64,000 bases of DNA from positions 315,685-379,684 of the forward strand of contig DASVWI010000012.1 of NCBI GenBank assembly GCA_036389675.1, written 5' to 3'. The first letter of the stretch is position 1; each line of letters starts with the position of its first letter. Source of the stretch: DASQYE01 sp036389675. Lineage in GTDB: Bacteria > Acidobacteriota > Blastocatellia > Pyrinomonadales > Pyrinomonadaceae. Made by a program: the position numbers and the translations under genes. This document shows positions 33,518 to 41,732 of the stretch, piece after piece. The notes beneath the pieces were generated by a model. The model was not told the DNA's origin, searched no databases, and saw only the letters and a list, made by a program, of their open reading frames with translations.

Positions 33518-33852
33518 TGTTCCTGCAAGGCAAATTACATTACTAAGCTTTGCTGACGCTGCTTCTTATCTGAATCGCAAGGGGATAAGGTGCGTTGAAT
33601 CCATGATGCTGGAAAGAATATAGACCTGACCCGACTCATCAACGAACTCGACCATATAACGGCCGGATGCTCTTCCTTAGCCCCAACCCTGAATGACTAT
33701 TCTGACAGCGCCGCGCTGTAACGGGGGCGGGTAGATTAACCACGAGAGCAAGCACATCTAAGCTTTTAATTATCATCTACCCTTATGAATTGCTTGGGTT
33801 CACGGTGAAATACGCGGGCTAGAATCACGGGCTGGAAACGCATTGAGGGCCG
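33518..33852. other. Gene-free gap with a probable gene remnant
   Basis: 335 nt. On the minus strand a frame ending at TAA 33566 reads GRASGRYMVEFVDESGQVYI followed by LSSIMDST, protein-like, but is interrupted by a TAA near 33677 after VRIVIQGWG. The segment may be the end of a decayed gene. Family not recognised. Nothing else seen. Confidence 0.35.
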
Positions 33853-34752
33853 TTACAGGTTGTTCATCTTCTTTCTAATTTCTTCCTTCCTCATTTTCTC
33901 TTCTTTCTGACGTTTCTTCTCTTCTTTCTTTCTCTTGAAGTACTCAGCGCACTCACCAGTCCTTTTCTCTGTAGGAAATACAATTTCACTCTTTCCGCGT
34001 CTAGATACGTAATCTACGAGTCTTGTCCAATCAATCAACCCTTCTTCGTCTAAAAATATATTGCTGAACTCTTTAACCATGCTATTAACTTTTCCGTCGT
34101 AAGTACGCTTGAACTCTTCGTCGCGTGTCCGCGCTTCTTCATCAATCGGTTTGATTATTTCACGATACATATCATCGTCATCCGAAACGAAGTCCCAAAA
34201 GTCTTGCCCCGCATATTTGTAATAACTTTTCTGCGGGTCTTTATTCTCTTTGAAAGGTTTTGCTTCTTTCCCATAAATGCAACCGTTGACCGCGACTATT
34301 TTTTTCGTCACTCCTTTCTCCTTCAGAAAATCTCGCGCCGCTTTGAAGTTGTCTCGCATCCTATTAACCTGATCGCTGTTGCCCCAGTTGGTGCCGGACT
34401 TAATGCCGACAATGTAATAAATATTATCGCGCTCGAACTCCAAATCTATGCTCGGAAGTCCTGATTTGAAACCGCCATACAGTTTCTCGCTAACGTAGAT
34501 AGCGAACGTTTCGAGTTTGTTCCCGAACATCGTTTCTTCTTGTGAAGATAGGAAAGCATCAACGATGCTATGCACCAGCTCATTGGGTGACGCTATGTTT
34601 TTGGCTTTGAGTAAATAAGGATTTTTCCGCCTCAGAATGTCCGATAGACTCATGTCACATCGCAGATACATTAATCGTTCATAATAGAAAGGCGTAACCA
34701 CATTTTCGGCCAGAAACTTATAGTAGTCTTGGTACTGTTCATCATTAGTCAT
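33853..34752 (-). CDS. Type II restriction endonuclease, EcoO109I/PmeII-like
   Basis: 299 residues. An N-terminal helical part (TPFYYERLMYLRCDMSLSDI, LVHSIVDAFLSSQEETMFGN) precedes the nuclease core: LPSIDLEFERDNIYYIVGIK gives D103 and K118 of a PD-(D/E)xK site, followed by SGTNWGNSDQVNRMRDNFKA and KIVAVNGCIYGKE. This layout and the YAGQDFWDFVS motif near residue 180 resemble the EcoO109I family. The C-terminus is an extremely charged Lys/Glu helix. Base composition is clearly more AT-rich than the surroundings, a sign of recent transfer. It overlaps the methyltransferase gene by ATGA and is translated after it. Site unknown. Confidence 0.8.
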   Translation of the reverse strand: MTNDEQYQDYYKFLAENVVTPFYYERLMYLRCDMSLSDILRRKNPYLLKAKNIASPNELVHSIVDAFLSSQEETMFGNKLETFAIYVSEKLYGGFKSGLPSIDLEFERDNIYYIVGIKSGTNWGNSDQVNRMRDNFKAARDFLKEKGVTKKIVAVNGCIYGKEAKPFKENKDPQKSYYKYAGQDFWDFVSDDDDMYREIIKPIDEEARTRDEEFKRTYDGKVNSMVKEFSNIFLDEEGLIDWTRLVDYVSRRGKSEIVFPTEKRTGECAEYFKRKKEEKKRQKEEKMRKEEIRKKMNNL

Positions 34753-35603
34753 ATCAGCTTTCTTTGAACGGGAATTCTCTTGGCACTGTTGATATTTGAT
34801 AGACCTTCTTGGAAGTACTCGTCTTTGAGTTCAATACCTATGTATTTCCTACCCATCTCATAAGCTGCAACGCAGGTTGTACCACTTCCTGCGAAGGGAT
34901 CAAGCACAAGGTCGCCGTCTTCCGTGAAGAGCTTAATAAACCATGTCGGCAGTTCTTTCGGGAAAGCGGCACTATGATTCTTGTTGCCGCATTCTGTAGC
35001 TAGGTGCAGAACATTGTTCGGGTACGCCATATCTCGACCCACCCAGTTGGCGATGTTCTTACCAAAGCCGCTGCCGGCCTGTGAGTTGAACCTTTTGCTG
35101 TCATTCTCGCTTAAATTCTTGAGCCTTGTCTTAGCCCAATCACCGGTTGGAACCATGACCGCTTCTTGATACATTTTGAACTTCTTTTGTTTGGTGAAAT
35201 GTAAACATCGCTCCCAAGCATCACGAAAGCGATTAGGCCACTTACCCGGCGCGCAGTTCTTTTTGTGCCACATATACTCTTCTGTCCACAGCCAGCCCTG
35301 CCGCTTGAGTGCAAGAATTAATTCTAGTACATAAGTATGTCGCTCACCATCAACGACTTTCTCCTTAATATTAAGTATGAACGATCCGTCATTCTTAAGT
35401 ACACGCTTCAACTGCGTAGCGACAGGCAAGAACCATTCAACGTATTTGTCTGGATGGATGCCACCATATGTATTTTTTCGACTATCAGCATAAGGCGGTG
35501 ACGTTACAATCAAATCAATACAAGCGTCTGGTAGTGTCGGTAACACTTCAATGCAGTCGCCTCTATGCAAAGTGTTGGCTATATTCATTAAATCGGCGTT
35601 CAT
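34749..35603 (-). CDS. Site-specific DNA methyltransferase (TSPPY, N4-cytosine/N6-adenine type)
   Basis: 284 residues. LHRGDCIEVLPTLPDACIDL leads to the catalytic TSPPY at residues 34-38, and the AdoMet motif DPFAGSGTTCVAAYEMGRKY lies near residue 243. Catalytic motif before AdoMet motif is the beta-class order. TSPPY is commonest in N4-cytosine enzymes, but N6-adenine cannot be ruled out. First gene of the R-M operon, so host protection is made before the nuclease; the 4-nt overlap couples them. A TATAAT at 35702-35707 may be its -10, with a weak -35. AT-rich like its partner. Confidence 0.92.
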   Translation of the reverse strand: MNADLMNIANTLHRGDCIEVLPTLPDACIDLIVTSPPYADSRKNTYGGIHPDKYVEWFLPVATQLKRVLKNDGSFILNIKEKVVDGERHTYVLELILALKRQGWLWTEEYMWHKKNCAPGKWPNRFRDAWERCLHFTKQKKFKMYQEAVMVPTGDWAKTRLKNLSENDSKRFNSQAGSGFGKNIANWVGRDMAYPNNVLHLATECGNKNHSAAFPKELPTWFIKLFTEDGDLVLDPFAGSGTTCVAAYEMGRKYIGIELKDEYFQEGLSNINSAKRIPVQRKLI

Positions 35604-35741
35604 TCGACTTCGCTTGGGAGATTAATGGATTGGCAATGCAACTCTAGAGCAAGGCAACTTGGCAAATCAAGCAAAATTCTGAGCTTTGGCGCTGCTTTGT
35701 AATTATATGCGCTCGGCAGGAGAGTGCAGAAGAAAAGATTG

Positions 35742-35763
35742 AGGCCGCTCATGTGAGCGGCCT
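35742..35763 (-). terminator. Intrinsic terminator of the tRNA-Asn gene
   Basis: AGGCCGCTCA / TGAGCGGCCT perfect 10-bp stem 26 nt after the tRNA 3' end, followed on the minus strand by TCAATCTTTTCTT. Confidence 0.7.
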
Positions 35764-35788
35764 TATTCTTCAACTATGGAAATTTAAA

Positions 35789-36148
35789 CTCCGCAGGTAA
35801 GACTCGAACTTACAACCCTCCGGTTACGCATGTTCCTATGTTTTCACATAGGGGCGGACTATCTCATCAACTTTCTAAACTTCAAAAAGTTGCCGGGTGC
35901 TAGTGGGATTTTATTGGTCAGGTCTCCTCAATCCCTAGTCTCTGCACGTTCTTGCTTACTTTCTGACCTTTCAGCAAGCTTCGCTCAGGATTACCATGCT
36001 CACTTAGGCGTGTGCGAAGGCTTCCCTGAATTCGCCCGGTTTTTCAACCACAGTCACCTGTGGAAGCTGCAATGTTCCTGCATGAGCCTTGATTACCAAC
36101 TTCATGCAGCGCTTACAGCCGGATGCTCTGCCATTGAGCTACTGCGGA
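35789..36148 (-). tRNA. tRNA-Asn(GUU) interrupted by a group I intron
   Basis: Exon 1 is 36148-36115 (34 nt: TCCGCAG acceptor, GCTC/GAGC D-stem, TCCGG anticodon stem, ending CTGT). Exon 2 is 35826-35789 (38 nt: TAA, CCGGA, variable GGGTT, GTAAG/CTTAC T-stem with loop TTCGAGT, CTGCGGA, G). Joined, they give a 72-nt cloverleaf with 7-bp acceptor and 5-bp anticodon stems and loop CUGUUAA, anticodon GUU (Asn). CCA is not encoded. The 288-nt insertion lies between the second and third anticodon bases. A strong promoter and a terminator flank the gene. Confidence 0.92.
35827..36114 (-). ncRNA. Group I intron (probably subgroup IC3) in tRNA-Asn
   Basis: 288 nt without an ORF. The upstream exon ends in U and the intron ends in G, as group I splicing requires. 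Core elements are readable on the minus strand: P/Q strands TTCAGGGAAGCC and GTAATCCTGAGCGAAGC pair as P4 (TCAGG/CCTGA). R and S strands GTGCAGAGACTA and GATAGTCC pair as P7 (GACTA/TAGTC). A perfect P2-like helix CTGCATGA/TCATGCAG lies near the 5' end. The Q, R and S sequences are close to those of the cyanobacterial tRNA-Leu intron. It should self-splice. Confidence 0.9.
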
Positions 36149-36203
36149 AGATGCGCCCGGTTGAGAGTTAATGCCTTGCACTCTCGGCGTGGGCGCGGGA
36201 ATT

Positions 36204-36233
36204 TTTATAGCAGAAGGGTTGCGGGAGCGTCAA
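36204..36233 (-). promoter_or_regulatory. Sigma-70-type promoter of tRNA-Asn
   Basis: TTGACG (36228-36233) and TATAAA (36204-36209) with an 18-bp spacer on the minus strand, about 50 nt ahead of the tRNA 5' end. Confidence 0.75.
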
Positions 36234-36400
36234 GCGGGGCGGATGTGGAGAATGATGGGTGCAAGTCGGGGGCCGCTGCGGCTTGCATGCGGGCGAGAAG
36301 TAGGGGAATATCTGTCGCAACTCGCATTAGAAAACAGCCATTCGTTGAAGAGTTCTTCGATCTGCGCCCTGCGGGGGCGAATACGTGAGGAGAGTTTCCG

Positions 36401-37135
36401 ATGGAGCGTCGTGTCACTGCCTGGTACAGTCAGAATCTTGGAATGGAGATGCCGCTGGTCTCTTACGGACACGCCGGCTATCCGCTACTGATGCTGCCAA
36501 CAGCCGCCGCCGATTTTCTTGAGTACGAAAGATTCCAGTTGATTGATGCCATCAGCCATCATATCGAACGGGGTCGCGTGCGCGCTTACTCGATCAATAG
36601 CGTCAATCGTTACAGCCTGCTCAATGAGCAGGCTCCGCCGCAGTGGAAGGCGGAACTCCTGACGCGCTACGACCGCTATATTACGGATGAAGTGCTGCCG
36701 CTCATCCGCCATGATACGGGCGATGGGGAGGCGCGTCCCGTCACGACGGGGGCGAGCCTCGGCGCGTATCTTTCGGCGAACACCTATTTTCGCCACCCAT
36801 ACCTCTTTCGCGGCACAATCCCGATGAGCGGCAGCTACGACGTGCGCGCCTACTTCAACGGCTACTACGACGACAACGTCTATTTCAATAATCCTGTGGA
36901 CTACCTGCCGAACCTCAACGACGATTACAATCTGCCGCTGCTGCGCGGGGCCGACGCGATCTACATCCTGACGGGGCAGGGCAAGTGGGAAGCGCCGGAG
37001 CGCAGCCGCCAGTTGTCCGAGATTTTAAATGCCAAAGGGATTCCGCACACGCTCGATATGTGGGGCTACGACGTTGACCACGACTGGCCCTGGTGGCGAA
37101 AGATGCTGGACCACTACATAGGAAAACTCTTCTAA
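36401..37135 (+). CDS. Putative esterase, alpha/beta-hydrolase fold
   Basis: 244 residues; GAGGAGAG before the ATG. ERRVTAWYSQNLGMEMPLVS and GHAGYPLLMLPTAAADFLEY start the fold; VTTGASLGAY carries the nucleophile (GASLG) near residue 118; IPMSGSYDVRAYFNGYYDDN is the usual post-nucleophile segment of PF00756-type esterases; a His candidate is in YDVDHDWPWW near the C-terminus. No signal peptide, so cytoplasmic. Substrate unknown. Stands alone between the tRNA and the Crp/Fnr gene, with 339 nt of gene-free DNA after it. Confidence 0.85.
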   Translation: MERRVTAWYSQNLGMEMPLVSYGHAGYPLLMLPTAAADFLEYERFQLIDAISHHIERGRVRAYSINSVNRYSLLNEQAPPQWKAELLTRYDRYITDEVLPLIRHDTGDGEARPVTTGASLGAYLSANTYFRHPYLFRGTIPMSGSYDVRAYFNGYYDDNVYFNNPVDYLPNLNDDYNLPLLRGADAIYILTGQGKWEAPERSRQLSEILNAKGIPHTLDMWGYDVDHDWPWWRKMLDHYIGKLF

Positions 37136-37474
37136 GAGCAGATGCCTGTAAAGGCATTTCACTACTATCTCAGAACGGCAATAATATAGTTGACTCGCCG
37201 GAATCGGTAGAGAGCAGATAGTCGTCTGACGATTTAAACTGATTGTGTGAGGCGGGCGAGAAGGCTCTTGCGCTTCGGGCCAACGCCACTTCGCTTCGTC
37301 CGGTCTGGACGGCGGAATGTTCATTCTGGACGAAGTGTAGTATAGTTCTCATGTACTTAAAACAGTTCTTTTGAAAGCCAACATCCGACATTAAGTCTAG
37401 CCTTGCAGACTTCTCCTCCTCATGCCGCCTGCTGTCTATCATGACTCCGCAACCAGTAACGGAAAAGGCAACCA
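37136..37474. other. Gene-free region before the Crp/Fnr gene
   Basis: 339 nt; no gene, RNA or strong repeat seen. Presumably carries the promoter of the Crp/Fnr-type regulator. Confidence 0.4.
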
Positions 37475-38248
37475 ATGTCCGCCAATCAACCAGCACATCT
37501 CCCGATCAGGAATAGAATCCTTAACGCACTAACTCGCTCGGAGTACGAACGCCTGACTCCGCATCTCGAATCCGTCAACCTGTGGGCGGGCGAAGTCCTC
37601 TACCGCCCCGAAGAACCTATCACGCACGCGTATTTCCCCAACCGCGGGACGGTTTCACTCGTCTCCACTTTCGAGGACGGCGAAGGTGTGGAAGTCGGCA
37701 TGGTCGGTAACGAAGGCATGTTCGGCGTCTGCGTCTTCTTAGGAAGCATCAGCACGCCGCTTCTGGCGCAGGTGCAGATGGCGGGCGACGGGTTCAGGAT
37801 GCGTGCCGACGTGCTCAGGAAGGAGTTCAGGAAGTGCGGGCAGTTACAGGACTTGCTTCTCAGGTACACGCAAGCCTTCATCACTCAGATAGCGCAGGGC
37901 GCGGCGTGTAATCGTGCCCACGATATAGACGGGCGGCTGGCTAAGTGGCTGCTCATGTGTCAGGACAGGTCGCACTCTAAAGAGCTGGAACTAACGCATG
38001 AGTTCATCGCGACGATGCTGGGCACGCGCCGCGCCGGTGTCACTCAGGCGGCGGGAGCGCTTAAACAAAGGGGACTGATTGATTACAGGCGCGGTCGAAT
38101 CACCCTCATTGACAGGGAAGGGCTCGAAGCAATCTCATGCGAGTGTTACCCGCTTGTGAAGAAGGAATTTGAGCGCTTAGTCGGCGTCGGCGGTCGCACA
38201 AGGCATGAAACGAAATCCCGCATTCCGCATTCAACCGTCCATTATTAA
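37475..38248 (+). CDS. Crp/Fnr-family transcription regulator
   Basis: 257 residues. The cyclic-nucleotide-binding-like beta-roll is NLWAGEVLYRPEEPITHAYF, GTVSLVSTFEDGEGVEVGMV, GNEGMFGVCVFLGS. The long dimer helix runs around residue 115-150, and the C-terminal winged HTH shows ELTHEFIATMLGTRRAGVTQ, AAGALKQRGLIDYRRGRITL. The phosphate-binding Arg of true CRP is not evident and there are no N-terminal iron-sulfur cysteines, so cAMP or oxygen sensing is unlikely; the ligand is unknown. Probably monocistronic: a strong palindromic terminator follows. Confidence 0.92.
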   Translation: MSANQPAHLPIRNRILNALTRSEYERLTPHLESVNLWAGEVLYRPEEPITHAYFPNRGTVSLVSTFEDGEGVEVGMVGNEGMFGVCVFLGSISTPLLAQVQMAGDGFRMRADVLRKEFRKCGQLQDLLLRYTQAFITQIAQGAACNRAHDIDGRLAKWLLMCQDRSHSKELELTHEFIATMLGTRRAGVTQAAGALKQRGLIDYRRGRITLIDREGLEAISCECYPLVKKEFERLVGVGGRTRHETKSRIPHSTVHY

Positions 38249-38295
38249 CTGCCGGCTCGTCATCCGTTGAGTCGGGTATATTATTGCCCTCAGAA

Positions 38296-38353
38296 GCCGT
38301 TTGAAAAATCCCTGAATATTCTCGCGGGAATATTCAGGGATTTTTCAAACGGC
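38296..38353. terminator. Long perfect palindrome / bidirectional terminator
   Basis: Two 26-bp arms starting GCCGTTTGAAAAATCCCTGA, loop TCGCGG, extendable to ~30 bp with one mismatch. It sits between the convergent Crp/Fnr and PBP genes, with A/T tracts placed to give U-runs on both strands. Confidence 0.8.
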
Positions 38354-38375
38354 CTCTAACATCCGGCAACTGCGC

Positions 38376-40964
38376 TTATGGTTCGTCCGTGCCTTTTTTA
38401 CCCTTCTTCTTCTGCGGCTCGACCTCGCGTGGCCGTGTGGTGGCGGCGGGCGGCGGGAGGGCGTCAGTGCGCGGAGAAGATTCTGCTTCTGTCCTTCTGG
38501 GCGTAGTCGAAGGCGGTTCGGCGGAAGAGGGGGCTGGCCCGCTATCCGTGCTTGGCGCGGGCGGCAGCGTCACCTGTTCCAGCTTCGGGTCTGTGATGGC
38601 GGAAGGAAGCGAGGACTCGCTGTCGCGTCGCTCGCGACCGGCGCGCGCGGCGACGAGCTGCATGTTCTCCTCCTGCTGCTCGCGCTGACGCTGCTTTTGC
38701 AGCTCCTTCATGTCTTCCGGCATGGAGGGCGGCTTCTCGAAGCTCTCCTTGGGCTTGTCCTTGAGGAAGTCCTTCATGAAGTCAACGAAGAAGGGCAGCG
38801 CTCCGTGGCCGCCGGTCATATCATTCCCGAGCGGCTTCTTTCTGCCGGGGTAGCCCATCCACACCCCGGTCACGTAGGTCGGCGTGTAGCCGACGAACCA
38901 CACGTCCGTGTGATCGTTGACCGTGCCGGTCTTGCCCGCCAGCGGTACGCCCAAAACTTTCGCGCCCGTCGCCGTGCCCGCCTCTACGACGCCGCGCATC
39001 ATGTCAACCATCGTCAGCGCGACATACTCGCTCGTCACCTTGTAGGTCGTCTTCTCCCACGCTTCCAGAACTTCGCCGTCGCGGTCAAGCACGCGGCGGA
39101 CGAGGTGCGGCTCGACTCTCACGCCCTTGTTCGGGAAAGCCGAGTAGGCCGAGACCATCTGGTTCAAGGGGACTTCCGTCGCGCCGAGCGCCGAGGGAAG
39201 ATAAGGGGCCATCGGGACGGTGATGCCGAAACGTCTGACCATCTGCGCGCCGGTCTGAATCCCGACCGTTTGCAGCAGGTGCACCGCAGGGATGTTCATG
39301 GACTTGGCGAGCGCGACCTTTAAGGGCAGGTCACCGTTGCTGGTCGAGCCGTCGTAGTTGTGCGGTATCCAGTCGCCGATGTGTATGGGCGCGCCCGAAA
39401 CTTTGCTGTCGGGCGTCATGCCCCACTCGACCGCCGCCGTATAGATGAAGGGCTTGAAGGCAGAGCCCGTTTGACGATAAGCCTGCGTCGCGTTGTTGAA
39501 CTTGTTGGTGTAGAAATCGTAGCCGCCGACCATCGCTATGATCTCGCCCGTCTTGGCATTGAGGGTCATCATAGCGCCCTGCACGCCCGGAACCTGCGAA
39601 AGCTCGACCACGAGGCGACGGTTCTTTTCGTCCACCTCCTTGATCTTGAACTCGGCCAGATCGCCCGGCTTAAACTCGGTCTTCGGCTGGCGACCCGACC
39701 AGCCCATGTCCTTGGCCGTCACGACGGCGCTGTACGTGCCGAAGCGGACGTGCGCTTCGTTCTTCGCCTGATCGAGCTTCATGACGAGGCCCATGATGTA
39801 CTTGTTCTGCTCGTAGTCGTTGCCGTACCAATCCGGGTGCTTGTAGCCTTCGAGCTGTTGCTGCGTGACGGGTTGGGTCGTCCCGTTACTGTTCTGCGCG
39901 GCGATGTTGGTGTAGGAGGAGCGCCAGCCCGCATGCGTGCGGTCGTACTCGCGCAGGCGCGCGCGCACCACCTCGACGGCCTTGGTCTGCGCCTCGACGT
40001 TGATCGTCGTGTAGACGCGCAAGCCCCCCTGCGCGACGCGCGTGGTGTACTTCTCCTCGATGTCCTGACGAATCTCTTCGACCGGATAGTCGAAGGGCGA
40101 CGAGCGAGACTGCGAAGGATAGTAGGCCGTGTCCACGAGCTTGATCGGTTTGGCCTTGGCCGCGTCGGCCTCCGCCTGCGAGACGAAGCCGTTCTTAGCC
40201 ATCTGATCGAGCACGAGATTGCGGCGCTCTTTGGCCTCCTTCGGATTGACCGTCGGCGAATACTCGCCGGGCGCTTTCGGGATGCCGGCGAGCAGCGCCG
40301 CTTCTTCGAGCGTCAGGTCTTTGGCCTGTTTGCCGAAATAGTTCTCCGCGCCGGCCTCTATCCCGTAGGCGCGCGCGCCGAGGAAGATGTGGTTGGCGTA
40401 CATCTCAAGTATCTGTTGCTTGGTGTAGTAGCGCTCAATCTGTAGGGCGAGCAGCCATTCGTTGATCTTGCGTTTGAGGGTCTGCTCTTTGGAGAGAAAG
40501 AGGTTCTTGGCGAGCTGCTGCGTAAGAGTTGAGCCGCCTTCGCGCCTGTCGGTCGTCAGATTCTTCCAGCCCGCGCCGATAATGCGTATGGGGTCGATGC
40601 CGACGTGATCGTAAAAACGCGTGTCCTCGATGGCGAGGATCGCGTTCTTCATCACGGGCGGTATCTCGTCGTACTTGAGCGGGATGCGTTTCTCAAGCGC
40701 GAACTCGCCGATCACAGTCTGCCCGTCGTCGGCATAAACACGCGTCACCACGCTCGGCCTGTAGGTCGCCAGCGATGCGACCTCGTTGGCCGCACGCGAA
40801 TAGTTGAGCTGGTAGGCGGCGACGATGCCCGTCAATCCGCCGGCGGCAATCGCCAGCAGCAGGACAGCCGGAAGCCAGAAACGACGCAGGAAGTGGCGGC
40901 GGCGCGCCGGAGGCGCATTGAGGCGCGACATCGCGCCACGGGGACGGGGTTCTCTGGAAGCCAT
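38376..40964 (-). CDS. Penicillin-binding protein 1A (bifunctional glycosyltransferase/transpeptidase)
   Basis: 862 residues. Short basic cytoplasmic N-terminus, one transmembrane helix (FWLPAVLLLAIAAGGLTGIV, ~29-50). GT51 domain: AILAIEDTRFYDHVGID (catalytic E113), GGSTLTQQLAKNLFLS, EWLLALQIERYYTKQQILEM. Transpeptidase: TGSAFKPF (Ser near 500), SMNIPAVHLL, AGKTGT near 677 then NDHTDVWFVGYTP. A ~130-residue charged Pro/Ser-rich tail (SLPSAITDPKLEQVTLPPAP) ends the protein. Both activities should be intact. A TATAAT at 41068-41073 on the minus strand may be its -10. Cell-wall context is reinforced by murI nearby on the other strand. Confidence 0.95.
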   Translation of the reverse strand: MASREPRPRGAMSRLNAPPARRRHFLRRFWLPAVLLLAIAAGGLTGIVAAYQLNYSRAANEVASLATYRPSVVTRVYADDGQTVIGEFALEKRIPLKYDEIPPVMKNAILAIEDTRFYDHVGIDPIRIIGAGWKNLTTDRREGGSTLTQQLAKNLFLSKEQTLKRKINEWLLALQIERYYTKQQILEMYANHIFLGARAYGIEAGAENYFGKQAKDLTLEEAALLAGIPKAPGEYSPTVNPKEAKERRNLVLDQMAKNGFVSQAEADAAKAKPIKLVDTAYYPSQSRSSPFDYPVEEIRQDIEEKYTTRVAQGGLRVYTTINVEAQTKAVEVVRARLREYDRTHAGWRSSYTNIAAQNSNGTTQPVTQQQLEGYKHPDWYGNDYEQNKYIMGLVMKLDQAKNEAHVRFGTYSAVVTAKDMGWSGRQPKTEFKPGDLAEFKIKEVDEKNRRLVVELSQVPGVQGAMMTLNAKTGEIIAMVGGYDFYTNKFNNATQAYRQTGSAFKPFIYTAAVEWGMTPDSKVSGAPIHIGDWIPHNYDGSTSNGDLPLKVALAKSMNIPAVHLLQTVGIQTGAQMVRRFGITVPMAPYLPSALGATEVPLNQMVSAYSAFPNKGVRVEPHLVRRVLDRDGEVLEAWEKTTYKVTSEYVALTMVDMMRGVVEAGTATGAKVLGVPLAGKTGTVNDHTDVWFVGYTPTYVTGVWMGYPGRKKPLGNDMTGGHGALPFFVDFMKDFLKDKPKESFEKPPSMPEDMKELQKQRQREQQEENMQLVAARAGRERRDSESSLPSAITDPKLEQVTLPPAPSTDSGPAPSSAEPPSTTPRRTEAESSPRTDALPPPAATTRPREVEPQKKKGKKGTDEP

Positions 40965-41211
40965 AAATCGTTCCTTTTCAAAACAGGCGAGGCGCTCGCG
41001 CTCAATCGGCCCCGCGCGGGTGGTCTCTATCGTGGTGGAGTCTTTCCGATCATTCTCGGCGCGAAAGATTATAACGCAACTCGTATGAGCAGACGAAGCA
41101 CCGAGCCCGGTAATTAAACGACCGCCCCCGGGCGCGCCATACGGTATTTAATCGCGGCGTCGGTCGCAAAGCGCAGGGGATTAGCCACATTCAGTCGGTG
41201 TGGCTCGCACC

Positions 41212-41237
41212 AGCCGGGCATCAAAGCATGCCCGGCT
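41212..41237. repeat. Hairpin upstream of the tmRNA promoter
   Basis: Perfect 10-bp stem AGCCGGGCAT / ATGCCCGGCT, 6-nt loop, in the 340-nt gap (40965-41304) between the divergent PBP and tmRNA genes. The rest of the gap holds the promoters. Confidence 0.5.
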
Positions 41238-41258
41238 TGACAGGCGATGCACCCTTCT

Positions 41259-41288
41259 TTGACGTGCTGTCATCTAAACAACTATAAT
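41259..41288 (+). promoter_or_regulatory. Sigma-70-type promoter of tmRNA
   Basis: TTGACG (41259-41264), 18-bp spacer, TATAAT (41283-41288). Expected transcription start is about 10 nt before the mature RNA. Confidence 0.85.
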
Positions 41289-41304
41289 AAAGGTGTTCGC
41301 GAAT

Positions 41305-41705
41305 GGGGGCGACAGGCTTCGACAGGAGTCTTAATCGTCGAGCGGATGCATGCCGGGCTCTCTCTATGCAGCTCGTTAAAAAGCGTGGGGAAACACAAAC
41401 GCCAATAATCAAGAATTGGCTCTCGCTGCCTAATTAAGCACCGAGCGTCTCGCCGCAAGTTGCTCATGCGCGCGGAGTGAGATGTCACTTAGTTGAGCTG
41501 GCCTGACCCTTCGGTCCGTGGGGTCGGGCGAGATTAAAGTCGGACTAGCTCCGCCGCCGAGGTCTTCGTCGCTTCACTTACTCGGTTTCGGGGCGAACAT
41601 GTCCGGGCCTTTAAAAAGCGCCGGACGAAAAGAGAAGCGGCTAAGCATGTAGATTTCGTCGGCGTTGACTTTTGGATCCGAGTTCAACTCTCGGCGCCTC
41701 CACCA
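41305..41705 (+). ncRNA. ssrA: Transfer-messenger RNA
   Basis: 5' end GGGGGCGACAGGCTTCGACA and 3' end GAGTTCAACTCTCGGCGCCT followed by CCACCA pair as a tRNA-like acceptor (GGGGGCG/CGCCTCC) and T-arm; CCA is encoded. The tag reading frame is at 41389-41433: GNTNANNQELALAA then TAA TTAA, with the usual degradation end ALAA. Pseudoknot-rich segments lie between. It rescues stalled ribosomes together with SmpB (not in the window), and tagged proteins are degraded by ClpXP and Lon, the latter encoded at 57308. 401 nt. Confidence 0.95.
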
Positions 41706-41732
41706 TCATATCCAGCGTAGTGCCCGCCTATT

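Noticed and set aside
39360..40445. 361-codon plus-strand frame opposite PBP1A
   Set aside because: Antisense shadow; Arg/Leu/Val/Asp-rich composition without motifs, while PBP1A has all catalytic motifs.
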